Shown one piece after another: positions 1 to 9,563 of a stretch of DNA of 17,043 nucleotides. The stretch's first letter is position 1, and every line of letters begins with the position of its first letter. A model generated the notes under the pieces. It had not been told where the DNA came from. It saw nothing but the letters and a program-made list of their open reading frames with translations, and made no database searches. Source of the DNA: an uncultured Senegalimassilia sp. GTDB taxonomy: Bacteria; Actinomycetota; Coriobacteriia; Coriobacteriales; Eggerthellaceae. Position numbers and translations under genes: made by a program. The DNA lies in the NCBI RefSeq assembly GCF_934630535.1, contig NZ_CAKTVU010000029.1, positions 1-17,043 on the forward strand, written 5' to 3'.

Positions 1-3000
1 GGCAAAGACGCCACGTTCTACAAGAGCGCGACCAATGCCGATGAGCTGAAGCACGTGTTCGACGACATCTCCAAGGAAATCTCGAAGGGCTCCGGCTATC
101 CCACGAAGACGAGCGAAGGCTTCGAGCACGAAACCGGCTACATCGCCTTTGATGACCAGCTGGGCGATTACATGCAGGTGACCGACCTGTCCAAGCTCGT
201 GTACGACGGAACGGTGTACGGCTGCAAGTCCAAGACCACGGACGGGAACGTCGACACCTACCATTTCAGCGGCGACGTGCATTCCGGTCTGGCCGCTGCC
301 GACCTGAAAGACGTCGTGATCACCGTCACGCGTTCGGACAAACCTGCGGTGGGCGACAAGGTGCAGGTGAAGGTACCCGCGTCCTTGATCCCGCTGCGCA
401 ACTTCGCCATCGATTTGGCGAAGGACACCATGAGCGTCTCGAACACCACGCCGATCTCGGTGCTGTACTCCTCTGGCGTGAAGCCGGCAGCGCTCGATCT
501 GCTGGAGAACCCCGATGACGCCATGAAGGCGTATATGGCGAAGAACACCGACTCCGAAACGGGCCAGGTGAACTTCTACGCCAACAAGTGGACCGGCGAG
601 GAAACGGGCGACGCGGTCGCCACGTTCGAGCCGGCAACGGGCAATAGCTACTATTACTTCACGCAGGATACGCCCATCTACACCGATGAGGCATGCACCA
701 CGTCCGCGATGTCGGTGGAGAGCGGCTCTACGTACTACTACAAGCACAACTACTACGCCATGGAGGATGGCAAGCCCGTCGCGAAGACCGAGCATGTGTC
801 CTTCCCCGGCGATGCCGCCGAGCAGGTCGAAGGCGCTATCGGCAAGGATTCCGCGGGTGCCTGCTATCTCAAGTCCGGCACGCCGCGTTTGACCTACATC
901 AACGAGCTGCACAAGGTCAAGGAAGAGAACCGCACGGCAACGGCTACGGACGTGCTGAACCCGAAGTGGAGCGGCACCGAGCAGTCCTCCGCGGAAGCGC
1001 TGATCAACGCCTATCTGGGCAATAACGGCAAGCTGAGCATGGATGTGCCCGGCACGCTGACGGTGACGAAGCAGCTGCAGCTGCCCGATGGGTACAACGC
1101 GGCTGATTTCGCGGACGATTCCTTCGAGTTCACCATTGCGATGCAGGATGCCGCCGGCAAGAGCTTCAACGCCGTGGTGAAGAACGCGAACGGCCAGCAG
1201 CAGGGCAAAAAGTTCGTGCTGGCGTTCGGCCAGGACGGCCAGACGAAGCATTCCCTGAAGCCGGGCGAGACCCTGTACGTGTACGGGCTTTCCGCAGGCT
1301 GGGACTATAAGGTAAGCGAGACGCCGCGCGATGGCTTCAAGGCAGAGGCCGACGGTGCTGAGGGCAAGATCGCTGCTGGCGAGACGAGCACGGTAACGTA
1401 TACGAACACGTATGCCGCATCCGGCACGCTGGATGGCGAGACGTACCTTAAGGGCGAGAAGAAGCTGACCGGTCGCGAGTGGTTGGCCGATGAATTCACG
1501 TTCATCATGAGGGATGCCGATATATCCGTTGAGGCACCGATGCCGTCGCCGCCGACCGATACCCTGGGCACCAGCAAGGGTGAGACGCGTGTTGTGGTAA
1601 CGAGCAAAGACGCCAAGGAAGGCGACCCGGTGGGCTTCCATTTCGAGAGCATCGACTATACGAAGCCGGGCACGTACACGTACCAGATTTGGGAATCCGA
1701 TGAGCCTAGCGCCTTGAAGCCCGGCGTGTATGCCTCCCAGGCGTTGTACCAGGTCGTCGTGACGGTAACCGACAAGAGCCACAACGGCAAGCTGACGGTG
1801 GAGTCCGTGATGACGAAGCTGAAGAGCGACGAGGGCGCGAAATGCGAGGAGCCCATCGAGAACAATACGGTGTCGTTTGTGAACAAGTACGATCCCGATG
1901 TGGTGGAGTGGGCCCCCAGCGGCACGAAGACGTATACGGACACGACGGGTGAGAACCCCCTTAGGCCGGATATGTTCCACGTGATCGTTCGCACGTACAA
2001 TGCCGAGGCGCCTTTGCCCGATGGCGAAGTCGTGACGGGTACCGATCTCGCTCGCGGCGAATGGCGCGGTGTTGTGACCAGGGTCGAGGCGGGCGGCAAC
2101 ATTGCGTGGCCGCCGGCGAAGTACGAGAGCAAAGATCTTGACCCTGAGAAGCGCGCTGCCACCTTCGAGTACGAAATCCTCGAGGTGGTTAAGGTCGGCG
2201 ATACATGGCTTGCTGCGAATGACTCTCAAGCGTTCGGTTCCCGCTTGCCTGGCATGGTGTACGACTCGACGGTATGGACCGCGAAGGTCGCCATCGAGGA
2301 AGATGGCGGCAATCTTGAGCTGAAGGGTGTCGAGTACTACGGAAACGACAGCGAAGGGCTGGAGCCCAGCACTGGGTTCCTCTTCAATAACTCTTATGAG
2401 CCTAAGCCTGCTGAGCTTAAGGGCGATACGGCGATTCGCGGCACCAAGGTGCTGACCGGCCGCGATATGGCGGAAGGCGAGAAGTTCGGCTTCAAGCTGA
2501 GCGCGGCCGATGAGGCTACGCAGAATGCTAAGCTCGCCGGCAACATCGTCATCCCGGAGGGTGCTGACGAAGCTGTGGTGAGCGGTGCGAAGGCGGGCGT
2601 TGAGACCACGTTCTCCTTCGGCGAGATGACGTTCAGCAAGCCTGGCACGTATTCGTTCGCGGTGCAGGAGAACGAGTACTGCGGCAAGGGTCTTGACGCA
2701 CCAGGCGCCGCAACCGGCGGCATCGTGTTCGACCGTCATGTCCACAAGGTTACGGTCAAGGTGGCCGATAACCACAGCGGAAAGCTGATCGCCGAGGTGA
2801 GCTACGACAACGGGCCGGCGAACTTCGTGAACGAGTACAAGCAGAAGAAGCAGTTCTCCGGCATCACCGTCCAGAAGACGCTGAACGGCCGCGACATGGC
2901 AGCCGATGAGTTCTCCTTCAGCATCCACGGGGTGGATAAGGAAGGCGCGGTTGCCGCCGCCGAGGCCGAAGATCGCTTGGCGGATACCGACCTCAGCTTC

Positions 3001-6000
3001 ACCAACGCTGCGCGCGCCGATGGCGCCGCGTGCGAAATGGCGAAGATGCAGGGCGTCAAGTTCACGCAGGCTGATATCGGCAAGACGTTCGCATACGAAG
3101 TGCGCGAGGTCGTGCCTGCTGAAGGCGATCGCAAACCCGGCGTCACCTACGACGACAGCGTGCATACGCTCGAGATCACGGTGGGCATGAGCGACGATGC
3201 CGACAAGCATCTGACGCTAACCACCAAGCTGGATGGGGAGGTTGTTGATCATGCGACCGAGCCCGTGGCTGTGGCGTTCGTGAACGGCTATGAGGCCGAT
3301 TCGACCAGCTACGACACCGCCACCGCCGGCCTGAACAAGGTGCTCGAGGGCCGCGATTGGATCGATTCCGATGAGTTCACGTTCGAGCTGAAGGCGCTCG
3401 ATGGCGGTCCGCTGCCCAAGGGCGCTGTTGGTCCCGATGTGGCCTACATGACGGTGACCAAGGCGAACGCGGAGAGCTTCGGATTCGGCGAGATCGAGTT
3501 CAAGTCCAAAATGCTGGGGGACGCGCCCGACCATAAGCGCACGTTCACCTACGAGGTGCGCGAGGTCGTGCCCGCTGACGGCCATAAGCTGCCGGGCATC
3601 CAGTACGACGGCAACGTGGCCACCATCAAGGTGACGGTGTCCGACGATGGCTCTGGCAAGCTCAAGGCCTCTGCAGTTGCGGAGAACGTCACGTTCGTGA
3701 ATCGCTACGCTGCTGAAATCGATTACACGGCGGCGGGTGGCCTGAACGTGGCCAAGACCCTGACCGGCCGCGATATGGCCGAGGGACAGTTCAAGATCAA
3801 GGTGACCCCTGGCGATGAGGCGTCGGCGTATGTGCTGGGCCTGCCGCTGGAGGGCGCTGAGATCGCCATGCCCGCAGCTGCCGACGGCGTGCAAGCCGTG
3901 AAGTCCGTGCTGGGTGATCGGCAAGTGGTGCTAAGCCAGAGTGACGTGGGCAAGCCGTATACCTATAAGGTTGCCGAGGTTCAGGCAACGGTCGATGGCT
4001 ATACCTACGACACGACGGAGTACACGGTAACGGTGATGGTCTGGGACAACCCGGAGAAGGCCGCGTTGACGGTCACCACCGAGGTTGCCGGACCTGAGGG
4101 CATCAAGACGTACGTGTACGGCGCGGATCCGTCTGCTGCCGGCACGGGCCCCGCAGTGGTTCCCTTCGCCAACACGTATGCCGCCTCCACCGATAACCCG
4201 GGCGGTACGGCCGCTCAGGTGACGGCGACCAAGGCGCTCACGGGACGTCCGCTTTCCGCCGACGAGTTCACCTTCGCGGTGAAGTACGCAGCGGGCGGGG
4301 ACGACCTGCGGACGGCTGAGAACGCGGCCGATGGCACCGTGACGTTCGACGGCCTGCATTACACCACCGAGATGCTTGAGGGCTTGGTGAAGGACGGCAA
4401 CGCCTCCAAGACCTCCGACAAGGGCGTCACCTCGTGGACGGTGAGCTACCTGGCTTACGAGAAGACCGACGGTCTGCCCCAGGGCGTCACGGCGCAGACG
4501 CAGCCGATCCCGTTCACGGTGACGGTCGTCGATAACGGCGACGGCTCGCTTACGGCAACGGCGAACTTGGGCGACGGCCTGAAGTTTAAGAACACGTACT
4601 CCACGGGCGACCCGGTGCAGGTGGGCCTGACCGGTATGAAGATGCTGCAGGCGGCACCCGGGCTTGAACCGGCCTCCATCGAGGGCAAGTTCACCTTCAC
4701 GGTGACCTCCGACGATGCGGCGGCCCCCATGCCCGAACGCACCACCGCCAAGAACGCGGCGAACGGCAGCGTGGACTTCGGCACCATCGAGTTCACGTTG
4801 GACGACCTCAACCGCGCCCTGGGCGTGAACGACCAGACGGCTACCGCGGATGCCGACAAGGCCGAAGCGGATGCCGCGAAGGCCGCCGATGCCGATGCAT
4901 CGAAGGCCGTCGCAGACGCCGGCAAGGCCGCCACGGATGCCGATAACGCTTCCGCCCAGGCAGCCGACGGCGGCGACAAGCCCGCTGCCGCTGACCAGGG
5001 CAATAAGCCCGCGGCAAGCGACGGGCAGGGTGCGGGTGCCGTAGCGGCTCCCGATACCGATAGCGGCACGGTTGACGAGGTTGCCCCCGGCAACCAGCCG
5101 GCCGACCAGCCGGCGAGCCCGGAGCCCGAGTCCGGCAAGCCCCGTTCCCACGTGTTCACCTATAAGGTGACGGAGAGCGGTTCCGTGCCCGGCGTGATCA
5201 ACGATGCCGCAGCGACCAAGACGGTCAGCTTCAAGGTGACCGACGACGGCAACGGCAAGCTGACGGTCGAGCGCCAGGGTGCCGCAGCTAACCTGGCGTT
5301 CTCCTTCACCAACACCTACACGGTGGAGCCCGCTAGCTCCAGCGTGACCGATCAGGTGACGGTGACCAAGACGCTGACGGGCCGCGATATGGCCGCCGGC
5401 GAGTTCGCGTTCGAGCTGCTCGAGCGCGGAGATGTGGTAGCGACCGGAACTAACGCCGCCGACGGCAGCGTGGCGCTGAGCCCGGTGGAGTACACGTATC
5501 CCGGCACGCATCGCTACACGTTGCACGAGGTCGGGGGCGGCACCGTCGCCAACGGCGTGACCTACGACGGCGCGACGTACACCGTGGTCACCACGGTGGA
5601 GGACAACGGCGACGGCACGCTCAGCGTGACCCATGCGCTGGAAGGCGCGCGCGAGGCGACCTTCGCCAACGCCTACCAGGCAGCGCCCACGACCGTGACC
5701 ATCGGCGCCTCCAAGACGCTGGTGGGCAAGAACCTTGAGGACGGGCAGTTCACGTTCGTGCTGACCGCGGCCGACGGCACCGAGCTTAAGGCGAAGAACG
5801 CCGCTGACGGCAAGATCGCCTTCCCGGCGCTGACGTTCGACAAGCCCGGCACATACGAGTTCGCGCTCACCGAGTTTGACGATGCGCAGGCGAACGTGAC
5901 GTACGACAAGCGCGTGTACAAGGTGACCGTGACGGTCGTCGATGACGGGCTCGGCCACCTGAGCGCAACGGTGGCAGGCGATGCCGACGTGCTCGCGTTC

Positions 6001-6207
6001 ACGAACACGTACACCGAGCCTCCGACGCCTGCGCAGCCCACGCAGCCTGGCGGCAAGACCTTCACGCCGAGCGGGTTGGTCGGCAAGGTGCTGACGCAGA
6101 CGGGCGACGACAAGCTTGCCCTGGTCCTGCCGCTTGCGGCAGTGGCCTTGGCGGGCGCGGCGTCCATCGCGGCGCTGTGCATCATGCGCCGTCGCGGCAA
6201 GCGCTAG
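1..6207 (+). CDS. Giant cell-wall-anchored surface protein: vWA end, 11 Spy0128/FctA-like isopeptide Ig modules, LTQTG anchor (5' partial)
   Basis: The reading frame is open from base 1, so the true start, signal peptide and most of an N-terminal domain lie upstream; the GTG at 55 is internal. The first ~30 residues (FYKSATNADELKHVF then DDISKEI) look like the last helix of a von Willebrand A domain. A non-repetitive region follows to about 1050, with a Tyr-rich patch near 645-765. About 1051-6012 holds eleven tandem Ig-like modules, each opening with a K-x-L-x-G-R-D type strand and closing with a F-x-N-x-Y strand, as in pilin isopeptide modules. A Pro-rich linker, LTQTG (6091-6105), a hydrophobic helix and a basic tail (RRRGKR) end the protein, so sortase anchoring is expected. 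Likely role is adhesin or pilus-tip/stalk protein; ligand unknown. Family assignment is confident, exact function is not. Codon use and GC look like the neighbours. Confidence 0.9.
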   Translation, partial: GKDATFYKSATNADELKHVFDDISKEISKGSGYPTKTSEGFEHETGYIAFDDQLGDYMQVTDLSKLVYDGTVYGCKSKTTDGNVDTYHFSGDVHSGLAAADLKDVVITVTRSDKPAVGDKVQVKVPASLIPLRNFAIDLAKDTMSVSNTTPISVLYSSGVKPAALDLLENPDDAMKAYMAKNTDSETGQVNFYANKWTGEETGDAVATFEPATGNSYYYFTQDTPIYTDEACTTSAMSVESGSTYYYKHNYYAMEDGKPVAKTEHVSFPGDAAEQVEGAIGKDSAGACYLKSGTPRLTYINELHKVKEENRTATATDVLNPKWSGTEQSSAEALINAYLGNNGKLSMDVPGTLTVTKQLQLPDGYNAADFADDSFEFTIAMQDAAGKSFNAVVKNANGQQQGKKFVLAFGQDGQTKHSLKPGETLYVYGLSAGWDYKVSETPRDGFKAEADGAEGKIAAGETSTVTYTNTYAASGTLDGETYLKGEKKLTGREWLADEFTFIMRDADISVEAPMPSPPTDTLGTSKGETRVVVTSKDAKEGDPVGFHFESIDYTKPGTYTYQIWESDEPSALKPGVYASQALYQVVVTVTDKSHNGKLTVESVMTKLKSDEGAKCEEPIENNTVSFVNKYDPDVVEWAPSGTKTYTDTTGENPLRPDMFHVIVRTYNAEAPLPDGEVVTGTDLARGEWRGVVTRVEAGGNIAWPPAKYESKDLDPEKRAATFEYEILEVVKVGDTWLAANDSQAFGSRLPGMVYDSTVWTAKVAIEEDGGNLELKGVEYYGNDSEGLEPSTGFLFNNSYEPKPAELKGDTAIRGTKVLTGRDMAEGEKFGFKLSAADEATQNAKLAGNIVIPEGADEAVVSGAKAGVETTFSFGEMTFSKPGTYSFAVQENEYCGKGLDAPGAATGGIVFDRHVHKVTVKVADNHSGKLIAEVSYDNGPANFVNEYKQKKQFSGITVQKTLNGRDMAADEFSFSIHGVDKEGAVAAAEAEDRLADTDLSFTNAARADGAACEMAKMQGVKFTQADIGKTFAYEVREVVPAEGDRKPGVTYDDSVHTLEITVGMSDDADKHLTLTTKLDGEVVDHATEPVAVAFVNGYEADSTSYDTATAGLNKVLEGRDWIDSDEFTFELKALDGGPLPKGAVGPDVAYMTVTKANAESFGFGEIEFKSKMLGDAPDHKRTFTYEVREVVPADGHKLPGIQYDGNVATIKVTVSDDGSGKLKASAVAENVTFVNRYAAEIDYTAAGGLNVAKTLTGRDMAEGQFKIKVTPGDEASAYVLGLPLEGAEIAMPAAADGVQAVKSVLGDRQVVLSQSDVGKPYTYKVAEVQATVDGYTYDTTEYTVTVMVWDNPEKAALTVTTEVAGPEGIKTYVYGADPSAAGTGPAVVPFANTYAASTDNPGGTAAQVTATKALTGRPLSADEFTFAVKYAAGGDDLRTAENAADGTVTFDGLHYTTEMLEGLVKDGNASKTSDKGVTSWTVSYLAYEKTDGLPQGVTAQTQPIPFTVTVVDNGDGSLTATANLGDGLKFKNTYSTGDPVQVGLTGMKMLQAAPGLEPASIEGKFTFTVTSDDAAAPMPERTTAKNAANGSVDFGTIEFTLDDLNRALGVNDQTATADADKAEADAAKAADADASKAVADAGKAATDADNASAQAADGGDKPAAADQGNKPAASDGQGAGAVAAPDTDSGTVDEVAPGNQPADQPASPEPESGKPRSHVFTYKVTESGSVPGVINDAAATKTVSFKVTDDGNGKLTVERQGAAANLAFSFTNTYTVEPASSSVTDQVTVTKTLTGRDMAAGEFAFELLERGDVVATGTNAADGSVALSPVEYTYPGTHRYTLHEVGGGTVANGVTYDGATYTVVTTVEDNGDGTLSVTHALEGAREATFANAYQAAPTTVTIGASKTLVGKNLEDGQFTFVLTAADGTELKAKNAADGKIAFPALTFDKPGTYEFALTEFDDAQANVTYDKRVYKVTVTVVDDGLGHLSATVAGDADVLAFTNTYTEPPTPAQPTQPGGKTFTPSGLVGKVLTQTGDDKLALVLPLAAVALAGAASIAALCIMRRRGKR
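1051..6012 (+). repeat. Array of eleven tandem Ig-like (Spy0128/FctA-type) modules
   Basis: Approximate module limits are 1051-1413, 1441-1890, 1900-2397, 2404-2838, 2845-3291, 3298-3708, 3715-4179, 4186-4599, 4606-5319, 5341-5676 and 5689-6012. The shared pattern is an early Lys (KTLTGRDM-like), a central Glu (YEVREV, YKVAEV, YKVTES) and a final Asn (FVNxY, FTNTY). In Spy0128-type pilins these three residues form a Lys-Asn isopeptide bond catalysed by Glu; that they do so here is inferred. Modules 5 and 6 share EVREVVPA followed by a near-identical G-x-x-Y-D turn, and their DNA is also close there, suggesting recent duplication. Module 1 is the most divergent and looks more like an SpaA/Cna-B type domain. 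Confidence 0.85.
4837..5145 (+). other. Low-complexity Ala/Asp/Lys-rich insert inside Ig module 9
   Basis: A 103-residue stretch begins with imperfect Ala-Asp-Ala-Asp-Lys-Ala units, moves through Gly/Asp/Gln-rich sequence and ends in Pro-rich segments (NQPADQPASPEPE). It lies between the strand GTIEFTLDDL and the catalytic-Glu strand FTYKVTES of module 9, where the other modules have only a short loop. The Ala/Lys/Asp part could be helical and the rest disordered. It stays in frame and the module continues normally after it, so it is an insertion in a surface loop rather than a break in the gene. Confidence 0.8.
6091..6204 (+). other. C-terminal sortase sorting signal (LTQTG variant)
   Basis: LTQTG at 6091-6105 is followed by DDKLALV, a hydrophobic stretch rich in Leu/Ala/Val, and a positively charged tail MRRRGKR. 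This is the layout of an LPXTG cell-wall sorting signal, but the usual Pro at position 2 is Thr. The preceding PTPAQPTQPGG segment is a typical wall-spanning linker. The sortase that reads it is not in the window. Confidence 0.8.
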
Positions 6208-6280
6208 CGCAGTCGCTTCCGGCGAAGGCCGGATAGGGAAACCCGCTGCCGCACCTGCGTAGGGCGGCGGCGGGATGCAA

Positions 6281-6312
6281 GAAGAGGGCCGGGTTGATAC
6301 CCGGCCCTCTTC
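6281..6312. terminator. Bidirectional intrinsic terminator between surface protein gene and pxpA
   Basis: GAAGAGGGCCGGGT (6281-6294), loop TGAT and ACCCGGCCCTCTTC (6299-6312) make a perfect 14-bp stem. The downstream sequence on the plus strand (GCGTTTCGTTATGTTTGTG) is T-rich. It lies between two convergent genes, 73 bases after the surface protein stop and 136 bases beyond the pxpA stop, so it may serve both. The rest of the 6208-6448 gap is GC-rich with minor imperfect repeats and no gene that I can support. Confidence 0.9.
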
Positions 6313-6448
6313 GCGTTTCGTTATGTTTGTGCGTTGTCGCGGCGCTGCGGTTGGCGGCGCCGCTGCTCGGCCCTGCGGTTGCCTTACGATGCTACGTTGC
6401 GCGGCGTTGCGGCAGCTCCGCGCCGCCGCCTCGCGCGCGTCCCCGTTG

Positions 6449-7204
6449 CTACACGGGCTTCACCTCGACGCCGGCCTCGGTCAGCGCGGTGTGGATCTTG
6501 CCGGCGAACTCGAGCGCGTGCACGTTGTCGCCGTGGATGCAGATGGTGTCGGGCTTCACGGTGATGAGCTTGCCCGATGCCGACTCGATGGCGCCCTCCT
6601 TCACGGCGCGCACCACGCGCGCCACGGCGAAGTCCTCGTCGGTGATGACGGCGTCGGGGAGCTTGCGCGACACCAGCAGGCCCTCGTCGGTGTAGTTGCG
6701 GTCAGCGAAGAACTCCTGTGCGGTGCGGATGCCCTCCGCCTGGCCAGCGCGGATGAGCTCGCTGTTCGCCAGACCCACCAGCACCAGGTCCAGGTTGGCG
6801 TCCTTCACGGCAGCGGCCACGGCTTGCGCAAGCTCCGGGTCCACGGCGGCGCGGTTGTACAGCTGGCCGTGCGGCTTCACGTGGTGCATGCGCGCGCCGG
6901 CGGCGTGGCAGAAGGCTTGCAGCGCGCCGATCTGATACAGGATGTAGTCGTATGCCTCATCGGGCGACATGGCGATGTCGCGGCGGCCGAAGCCCTGCAG
7001 GTCGGGGTAGCCCGGGTGCGCGCCCACGGCAACGCCCGCATCGGCGGCAAGCTTAACGGTGCGGCGCATGACCGCCGGGTCGCCGGCGTGCATGCCGCAC
7101 GCCACGTTGACGCTGGAAACCAGCGGGATGACCTGATCGTCAAGCCCGAGCGTGTATCGCCCGAAGCTTTCCCCCAGGTCGGAGTTGAGATCGATGCTCG
7201 GCAT
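6449..7204 (-). CDS. pxpA: 5-oxoprolinase subunit A (LamB/YcsF family)
   Basis: The protein is 251 residues from the ATG at 7204, matching the usual ~250 for the family. It shows the LamB/YcsF signatures: IDLNSDLGESFG at the N-terminus, VNVACGMHAGD, AHPGYPDLQGFGRR and HHVKPHGQLYNRA. PxpA works with PxpB and PxpC in ATP-dependent cleavage of 5-oxo-L-proline (pyroglutamate) to glutamate in the cytoplasm. The frame stays open to 7267, but the start at 7204 gives the normal family N-terminus and has a GGAAG ribosome site eight bases upstream; the longer version would translate through a large palindrome. It is the last gene of the operon, separated by 124 bases from the preceding gene, the only large gap in the operon. 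Confidence 0.93.
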   Translation of the reverse strand: MPSIDLNSDLGESFGRYTLGLDDQVIPLVSSVNVACGMHAGDPAVMRRTVKLAADAGVAVGAHPGYPDLQGFGRRDIAMSPDEAYDYILYQIGALQAFCHAAGARMHHVKPHGQLYNRAAVDPELAQAVAAAVKDANLDLVLVGLANSELIRAGQAEGIRTAQEFFADRNYTDEGLLVSRKLPDAVITDEDFAVARVVRAVKEGAIESASGKLITVKPDTICIHGDNVHALEFAGKIHTALTEAGVEVKPV

Positions 7205-7234
7205 GTTCAACACTTCCATTTCCATATACATGAG

Positions 7235-7268
7235 CGTGCGCGGTTGCGGCATGCCGCAACCGCGCACG
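7235..7268. repeat. Perfect 34-bp palindrome in the ycsI-pxpA gap
   Basis: The half-site CGTGCGCGGTTGCGGCA (7235-7251) is followed directly by its exact reverse complement to 7268, with no loop. On the minus strand, the direction of the operon, no T-run follows, so it is a poor intrinsic terminator. It could form an mRNA hairpin that trims or stabilises transcript between the DUF1445 gene and pxpA, or be a dyad bound by protein. Function is not determinable from sequence. Confidence 0.85.
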
Positions 7269-7328
7269 GCGTCGGTTCGGGTTGTTCTCCCTCGGGCAAG
7301 CCTCAGGCGAATCGGGGCGATAGCCCGG

Positions 7329-8171
7329 CTAGCCCTTCAGGTCCACGTTCTTGGTGTCCGTGATCAGCATGTAACCGGGGGCGTGCGTGATGGCGAACGG
7401 CGGCTTGCTGTTCATGACGATGGACTGCGGGGTGACGCCGCATGCCCAGAACACCGGCACCTCGCCGGGGTTGATGTCCACCGGGTCGCCGAAGTCGGGC
7501 TTGGCGATGTCCTTGATGCCGATGACGGAGGGGTCGCCGATATGCACGGGCGCGCCGTGCACCTTCGGGATGGCGCCGGAGATCTGCACCGCCTTCACCA
7601 CCTGGTCATAGGGGATGGGGCGCATGCTGACCACCGTGTTGCCGCTCATGGAGCCGGCCGGCTCGCACGCCAGGTTGGTAAGGTACATGGACACGTTGCG
7701 GCCCTGCGTGTTGTGACGCATCTCGATGCCCGCCTCGATCAGCTCGCTCTCGAAGCTGAACGAGCAGCCGATGATGAACGCCACCAGGTCGTCGCGCCAG
7801 TAGTCCACCACGTCGTCGACCTCGTCCACCATGACGCCGTCCTTGTAGATGCGGTATCCGGGGAAGTCGGTGGCCACGTCGCAGTCCTTCGCGCAGATGT
7901 GCGTCATGCGCTCGCCCACCTCGGTGACCTCCAGGATGGGGCAGGGCTTGGGGTTGCGCTGCGCGAACAGCAGGAAATCATAGGCCTGCTCGCGCGGCAG
8001 GATGATCAGGTTCGCCTGCGCGTAACCCGGGCACAGGCCGCTCGTGGGGGCGGCGAACTTGCCTTCGCGGATCAGATGGCGCGCCTCGGCGGGCGTGGCG
8101 TGGAGCATCTGCTCCCACACCTCGGCGTCGACGCCTTCGGGCTTTGCAGGTACCGGCATTTCGATTCCCAT
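7329..8171 (-). CDS. DUF1445 / YcsI-type putative hydro-lyase (D-glutamate cyclase-like)
   Basis: The 280-residue protein matches the DUF1445 family in length and motifs: ARHLIREGKFAAPTSGLCPGYAQANL near the N-terminus, AFIIGCSFSFESEL in the middle, MYLTNLACEPAGSM, VVSMRPIPYDQ and a C-terminal FWACGVTPQ with AITHAPGYM. Bacterial members are annotated as putative hydro-lyases; the mammalian relative is a D-glutamate cyclase that makes 5-oxo-D-proline. In B. subtilis the homologue ycsI lies with ycsF (pxpA) and kipI/kipA (pxpB/pxpC), so this neighbourhood is conserved. The ATG at 8171 has AAAGGAAG just upstream. It starts 21 bases after accC ends. Family is confident; activity is inferred. Confidence 0.9.
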   Translation of the reverse strand: MGIEMPVPAKPEGVDAEVWEQMLHATPAEARHLIREGKFAAPTSGLCPGYAQANLIILPREQAYDFLLFAQRNPKPCPILEVTEVGERMTHICAKDCDVATDFPGYRIYKDGVMVDEVDDVVDYWRDDLVAFIIGCSFSFESELIEAGIEMRHNTQGRNVSMYLTNLACEPAGSMSGNTVVSMRPIPYDQVVKAVQISGAIPKVHGAPVHIGDPSVIGIKDIAKPDFGDPVDINPGEVPVFWACGVTPQSIVMNSKPPFAITHAPGYMLITDTKNVDLKG

Positions 8172-8192
8172 AACGCTTCCTTTCTTCGATCC

Positions 8193-9548
<1,356 letters not shown>

Positions 9549-9563
9549 GGGGCTCGCCTGGCC

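Noticed and set aside
3931..5958. 675-codon minus-strand open frame inside the surface protein gene
   Set aside because: Antisense to repetitive GC-rich coding sequence; Arg/His/Gly-rich without domain motifs; explained by codon bias of the plus-strand gene.
1051..6012. Tandem DNA repeats as a CRISPR or mobile element
   Set aside because: The repetition is at the protein-domain level with long, diverged units in one reading frame, not short direct repeats with unique spacers.
7205..7267. Longer pxpA with 21 extra N-terminal residues
   Set aside because: The extra codons would translate the 34-bp palindrome, and the internal ATG at 7204 has a better ribosome site and gives the usual family N-terminus.
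6275..7363. 362-codon plus-strand frame beginning in the terminator
   Set aside because: Starts within a terminator hairpin and runs antisense to pxpA; composition is that of a shadow frame.
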